This document shows, in pieces, positions 59,210 to 64,000 of a stretch of 64,000 nucleotides of DNA. The position numbers and the translations under genes were made by a program. Within the stretch, counting starts at the first letter, position 1; the number at the start of each line of letters is the position of its first letter. Source of the stretch: Parus major (lineage: Eukaryota > Chordata > Aves > Passeriformes > Paridae); the NCBI RefSeq assembly GCF_001522545.3, contig NC_031799.1:39084475-39148474 (forward strand), read 5' to 3'. A model generated the notes under the pieces. That model had not been told where the DNA came from. It worked only from the letters and a program-made list of their open reading frames with translations, and did not search any database.

Positions 59210-59890
59210 CTCCTTCAGGTGAGATAAGTGTAGTAAGATGATGACTTCGTGCACATTGAAAAAAGAAAAAAAAAAAGCAGATATTAAAGTATCTGTGATC
59301 CCATGAGAAGCTTGGACAAAGAGAGAGAAGAGAGTGATGAAGACCCTTTGGTCCCAGGGAAAGAAGACCTCTGTTCACAGAGATGCAGAGATAGATGAAG
59401 AGAACCTTTGCTTTTGTACAGCTCATGCTTAAAGTAAGTTTATATGGCCCATGAACACAGCTGTGGAAAGGCTGTGAAAATGGGAGGAACTTCATGATTG
59501 CAGATTTTCTGGGTGGCTGCTATTCATGAAAATGGAAAAGACAGGAGAGAACTCTTTCTTTTGAAGAAGTCTCCATGGCATGGTGAAAGACAACTCTTCT
59601 CCCTACAAGAACTGATGAAGGACTATTATAGAGGTGGTTACTGATTGAAAATCCCAGGTTTTGTCTCTACGTTGTCAGTGGGAAAGAAAAGAGGTTGTGG
59701 GAAGGGGAGAAGTGTTCTGAAGGTTTTGGTCTGATTCTTATTCTTTTAGTTCTGTTAATAAAGTTTTCTTTATACTTTTTAAGTTTTGAGCCTGCTGTGC
59801 CTTCCTCCTAATTCATATCTCATAGCAGAGAATTAGTAAATAATTCTAGCAGGGGCACTGGGGATTTTATCCAGCGCTAGACCTATTACA
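59210..59890 (+). mobile_element. ERV LTR, long family, 5'-truncated copy
   Basis: It aligns with the 3' part of 15717-17231 over about 620 bp: 'tgtgatcccatgagaagc', 'ggcccatgaaca', 'ggaacttcatgattgcagat', 'tccctacaagaactgatgaa', 'gaaaatcccaggttttgtct', 'ttttgagcctgctgtgcc'. AATAAA is intact at 59757-59762. It ends 'gacctattaca'. Unlike the other copies it continues into a primer-binding-site-like sequence, so it is probably the remnant of a 5' LTR. The 5' part of the LTR is missing or too diverged to follow before about 59210. Confidence 0.85.
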
Positions 59891-59972
59891 TTATTTGGTG
59901 TGTTGGCCGGGAAACTCAAACTGGCAAACCAAAACCACTACAACTGTTTATGACAGTTACAATAAATCTGAT
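59891..59972 (+). mobile_element. retroviral leader remnant with primer-binding-site-like sequence
   Basis: Directly after the LTR end come five bases (TTATT) and then TGGTGTGTTGGCCGGGAA (59896-59913), the position and TGG start expected of a tRNA primer-binding site. The GGCCGGGAA end resembles the sequence after the LTR in avian ERVL elements. The tRNA was not identified. The remnant is cut at 59972 by the next LTR, and no gag or pol is recognisable. Confidence 0.6.
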
Positions 59973-60476
59973 TGTAATAGGTTGACTCAGACTAGCAGCT
60001 AAGCACCCATTCAAATGCTCCCGTTTTCCTGTCAGAGTTGGGGAGACATCTGAAAAGACAAATGTAGGAAAAATTAGTGGGTTAAGATAAAGACAGTTTA
60101 ATAAGTGCAGAAAAAATAGGTAAATAGCCTCCAAACAAATGATTGAAGCAATCACTCACCAAAGTATCCCAGCAGATTTATGCCCGTCCAGTCTACACAC
60201 AAAGGCAACTTCAGAAAAACTTGCCTTTAGCTAAAATTGCTGAGAGTAACTTTATGGCATGGAATACCACTTTGGTTTGACTGGATCAGCTCAGTCTTTC
60301 AGAACTTCTTGCCCACCACATGCTTGTGGGCAAATAAAAATGGAGAACTAAATACATGCAAATACTGTTCAGCAATAGCTGAAATATTGGTATGTTATCA
60401 GGATTGGTTTAGTCACAAATAGTCACACAATGCTACGTGGACTAATATAAAGAAAATTAACTTTGTCCCATCCATA
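59973..60476 (-). mobile_element. ERVL-type solo LTR, antisense, nested
   Basis: It starts TGTAATAGGTTGACTC on the plus strand. It shares with the LTR at 31873 the words 'gcagctaagcacc' or 'gcagctaatcc', 'ttaagataaagacagtttaa', 'atggcatggaatacca', 'ctttggttt' and 'aaaattaacttt'. CTGAT occurs at 59968-59972 and 60477-60481, a possible perfect 5-bp TSD, although alignment to the sister copy leaves the right end uncertain by about 8 bp and the terminus reads TA, not CA. It is inserted into or beside the leader remnant of the preceding ERV. Confidence 0.82.
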
Positions 60477-60481
60477 CTGAT

Positions 60482-61228
60482 TTAAATTCCTCCTTGAGAT
60501 GTGTTTCATTTATGCTACTTTTACCCAAGTCTAGAGACATGTCAAAAACAGTCTTTAAACTTTTAATTTTTTAAAGTGTTTTGGTTAAAAATACAGTTAT
60601 ATTGATGTCATATATTTGGGGATTCCCAATGCATTTGACATTATGCCACAGAGCATTTTCACTGAAGTACTTAGAAAATAAAGTAATAACAGGACATACT
60701 TTATAAGTATTAAAAACATAAAACAATGATAAAGATAAACCATTCATTAGGGCAATATATGAAAATTTAGAGTTTTATTATACTCAACATATTTCAAATT
60801 TGTTCAGAGAAAAATAGATGGGTTTTTTATGTACAGTGAAATTCTGGTTGTTTCTTTTAGGTTCCACTCATACTGATTCTTTTTGATTCTTTCCTATACA
60901 CAGGCTCTTGACCTTAGTTTCATTTGCAAAACAGTTGGGTTAAGGAATTTCAGCAAAACTGTGGAATGCTTAGTAAATGTGTATACAGATTTTCTGTGTT
61001 TATTTACCTTCCTATTATACCTGTTTAGTGACAATTTAGCAATACTTTCTAAATTATTAAACAGAGACTAACACAGTCTATTATATATATGTCTCAGTAA
61101 AAGAAAATAAAATTTAGGTAATTATTGCTTTTCTTCCAGTAATGCCTAGTTTCAGAAAAATGACAAAACACCTAGCTGGAACAAATTTATCTGAAAGGGC
61201 AGATAGTTAAGATTACTATTATGCAGAC
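60482..61228. other. unique AT-rich DNA, nothing seen
   Basis: No element is recognisable between the LTR and the exon-like frame. Confidence 0.4.
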
Positions 61229-61369
61229 ATGTTTGTTTGTCTTCTCAGATATGCCAGCAGTGACCTTTTCAGCATTCCCATTGCATATTTTATCAACGAA
61301 CACTGTCTCGACTCTTATGAGAGCTTGCTAAGAAGTACAGGCTACGAATTCAAAGCTTTTCAGTTTTGA
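61229..61369 (+). CDS. candidate small ORF or 3'-terminal coding exon
   Basis: I do not recognise the protein. An open frame from ATG at 61229 runs 46 codons to TGA at 61367. It contains a strong splice-acceptor pattern, 'tgtttgtcttctcag', ending at 61248, so an alternative reading is a last coding exon starting at 61249 and adding about 39 residues (SDLFSIPIAYFINEHCLDSY inside, ending KAFQF). The composition is mixed, with Ser, Tyr, Glu and Cys codons, unlike the Lys/Phe/Asn-rich chance frames nearby. AATAAA lies at 61514-61519, about 145 bp after the stop, as for a short 3' untranslated region. Against it: no upstream exon was found and the length is within chance. Confidence 0.25.
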   Translation: MFVCLLRYASSDLFSIPIAYFINEHCLDSYESLLRSTGYEFKAFQF

Positions 61370-62310
61370 AACGGGGAATCCAGCACAACCTAGTGCAGCT
61401 TTCAGCATGTCAAAGAGAACTGATGATATTCACTTTCCTAAGGCCCAAAACTCTGCAGACCAGCATTATCTGAATCCGATGGAGGTTTGTACCAGGACAC
61501 TGAGCATCTGCAAAATAAATGTCCTGCAAGATTGGAACATGCTATCAGGACATTTATCAAATTTTGAAGTGAGTATTTATTAAAATGCATTAACCTATAA
61601 GAATGGAAGTTTCTGAGATTTTAAATCTTTTTGTTTCTGCCAAAATATTGAAGCTAAACTCTTTCTAATAATTAATATAATCAAAATGAAAACTTTGTAT
61701 TTTCTTCAACCTTTCTAAAGAGCTAATGAGCATTTTCTAATTGAAGGTAATTCTGCCAACACTGATTCATATCACTGCACACACTCAAAGAGAGTACCTG
61801 TTTCAATGCATGAAAACACTAGCACTTTTCAAAGAATGAATTGGACCTTTTGGTGTTTGGTTTAAATTGGCTGGTTAGATTTCTTTAACAACTCTTACTA
61901 CTGTCATCTGGTTCAAGGTTTTTAAATAGTTGATAATTTTTTTCTCAGAAATAGTTCATTTAGAGCAGATTACTTAACATAAAAATGTGGGAGTGGTAAA
62001 GTCCTAAAAGAGTTAGAGATAATAGAAAAATAATCCCACAACAATAATGATGAAGCATTGCTTATGTTATTACGTAGATCTCTAATGCTTAATTATGAAA
62101 TAAATTTCAAAAGGGTTTGAATAATTAAACTTAAAAATTATAATAAAAAAGCTGCTAACAGATGAAATAAATGGACTATATGTCATATGAAAGAATATTT
62201 GGAAAGCACACTCGCACAAGCTATATCGTTATATGATTTTTTTTTTAATTTCCCAGTAAAAAGTGAAAAGCTGGTAAATTATGACTGCTGTATTGTGAGC
62301 TAATGACAGC
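61370..62310. other. unique DNA; possible 3' untranslated region up to about 61535
   Basis: 61370-61535 is high-complexity sequence containing AATAAA at 61514-61519. Beyond that it is AT-rich with nothing recognisable. Confidence 0.35.
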
Positions 62311-62739
62311 TGTTACGTTCCGCAGCCGCAGGAACACGTCCAGAGAAGCTATAGTTACCAGGAACCATCATGGGACACCAGCGAGATGGGCTCCTGCTCA
62401 CGAAACCATTTATTCAGCATGGGAACAAACTCAGATCCAGAGACAGAGAGCCCCGAACAGAGGCAGGGTGATGGGTTTTGAGGGACAGAACCAGGGTGGA
62501 GTTCAAGGTCAGGAACACAGCAGGGGAGGAAGCCCAGGGGCTCAAACCCAATCAGAACTCCCTGGGCTGACACCCCACAAGGGTCAGGGGTGGGACAGCT
62601 ATTCCAGGGCTCACAGGGCCCAGCCCCTGAGGCAGAAGTTCAGAATTCTCCCTAGCTGGGCTTTACAGCCACGCCTCTCACTTTAGCAAAGCTTATCTGA
62701 AACTGAATCTTTGCCTCCCTGGGCAGGGGGCACCTCACA
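62311..62739 (-). mobile_element. solo LTR, class II-like, antisense, 429 bp
   Basis: A sharply GC-rich block in AT-rich DNA. The plus strand starts TGTTACGTTCCGC and ends CACCTCACA, so the element has TG...CA ends. On the minus strand AATAAA lies at 62409-62414, near the 3' end of the LTR as expected. Flanking GACAGC (62305-62310) and GACAAC (62740-62745) form a 6-bp TSD with one mismatch. The 127-codon plus-strand frame at 62303-62686 is antisense to this LTR and is rejected as a gene. The family was not identified. Confidence 0.7.
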
Positions 62740-62745
62740 GACAAC

Positions 62746-64000
62746 TATTTGTACACTTACGGCAATTTATTTTGATGTGTTGGCTTGTCAATGACAGGGA
62801 CTTTTGCCCATTTCTATACTAGTACAACCCCGTTTTATGAGGTGTGCTTGCAATATCCTGAAACATAAAGTCTTGCACATTTTGTATGATCCAGGATGGA
62901 TAAAAGTGTAGGTAATAAATTGAATCCAGGGATTGTCTGTAATCATAGTGATACAGATTTTTAATTTCCCTTACATTTTCTGCATTCTGAATTTGTGGGA
63001 CACTGATAAGTTTAGTTCATTCAGATGTTCTTATAAGGTCTGAAAGGAAACTCATATGTAGTCTTGGTGTAAAAATAGCTGTTTTTCTTGATATTTGACT
63101 TTGAGCCAGTAGAACTTATATGTCCCTTTTTCTGCTCCATTGCCCATTTACACATTTTAATTTCTATAGGATCTCTTAAAAAAATTTAATAGATGCATAT
63201 CTCTCATCACCTTATTCCACTCCATTGCCTTCTTATTATCTTACTAATTGATTACTTGTTGGGTATATAACTGCGGCAAAGCCTGATAACAGTTCATCTC
63301 CTTCTTTTATATAAGATGCAAATTAGGGTACTAAAACATATTTCACTGTATCAGAACCAGTCTTTAAAGAACTAGTGAAATGTGCTGGCCTCTTTGACCT
63401 TCATGGAGACTAATTTCATGCACTTTCGTACCCTATAGAGAAAACATGCAGAGACAAAAGAGTTAGTCTTACCATCATAATATATTGTTACCATATTTAA
63501 CAAAAAGAAAAATTTAAGAAGCCTTTTGATGTTGTATGATGAATTAATTCCTCCCGTACAATCAGTCTTTGTTCCTTTTGCTGAGGCATCACATGTGTGC
63601 AATTAGTGTCAGTTTCATTACATTAGAAATTTCCTTTATATGGGTTACCAGCACTGTAAATGCACTCAAGTGATTCATAAGTTCCACAAAGGTCAAGAGA
63701 CATCATCCTTGAAGAGACAGTAAGCAATGGCAGGTTTGGTCAAACTCAGATATGCCACATAGCATTGTAATTCATGACTCAATAAAGAAAGCCTTACTTA
63801 CTGGCCAGATATATTTGTTTGCATTTAGTGCAGCAGATACCAGGCAAAAGAGTAAACATACCCTTTAAAGGAACATAGTGCTATGACTTCCTGCTAAGAA
63901 TTTCAGAATTTGTTTTCAGAATACTATAAGGGTTTAAAAAGTACTGCTAAAACTTTCAAAGTCCATTAATTTGTCCAGTGACCTTGCAAAAAGTACTTTG
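62746..64000. other. unique AT-rich DNA, nothing seen
   Basis: No element, exon or repeat is recognisable to the end of the window. Confidence 0.45.

Noticed and set aside
62303..62686. 127-codon Arg/Gln/Gly-rich plus-strand frame
   Set aside because: It coincides with a GC-rich LTR read antisense; the frame begins 8 bp before the LTR end.

Overview
This window looks like nuclear DNA from a bird, most probably a passerine. The evidence is the repeat content: at least eight CR1 LINE 3' ends with the avian ending (repeated ATTCTATGATTCT-type tails), together with several families of avian endogenous-retrovirus (ERV) solo LTRs. The sequence is AT-rich. I found no operon, ribosome binding site, tRNA, rRNA or CRISPR array, and no long coding region. 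The assembly has one 885-base N gap (12662-13546) and one single N (22037).

Layout. 1-3165 holds three CR1 fragments, a tandem duplication and a possible old LTR. 3166-11389 is mostly unique AT-rich DNA with small simple repeats. 11390-20121 is a cluster of repeats: one CR1 and three copies of a long (about 1.2-1.5 kb) ERV LTR family, one of which contains the N gap. 20122-28269 is unique DNA interrupted by a 309-bp AAAAG satellite, a CR1 and a CTAT microsatellite. 28270-29413 is an LTR next to a CR1. 29422-45188 is mostly unique, with an ERVL-type LTR at 31873 and a CR1 at 39105. 45189-54915 has two inverted copies of a short class-II LTR with perfect 6-bp target-site duplications (TSDs), then a 768-bp ERVL-type LTR. 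58464-60476 is another repeat cluster: a microsatellite, a CR1, a fourth copy of the long LTR joined to a primer-binding-site-like sequence, and an ERVL-type LTR inserted into it. A last class-II LTR lies at 62311.

Genes. I cannot support any complete protein-coding gene. The window is best read as an intergenic desert or a very large intron. The longer open frames fall in CR1, LTR, satellite or N sequence. Two places look like exons and deserve a check: 61229-61369 (a 46-codon frame with a strong splice acceptor inside it and a polyadenylation signal downstream) and 30091-30260 (a strong acceptor followed by a short frame and AATAAA). Three high-complexity unique stretches are possible conserved non-coding elements. 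Family assignments come from recalled resemblance to avian repeats, not from a database search. No undescribed biological system is convincingly visible. The most informative structure is the LTR population with its TSDs, dyads and nested insertions.
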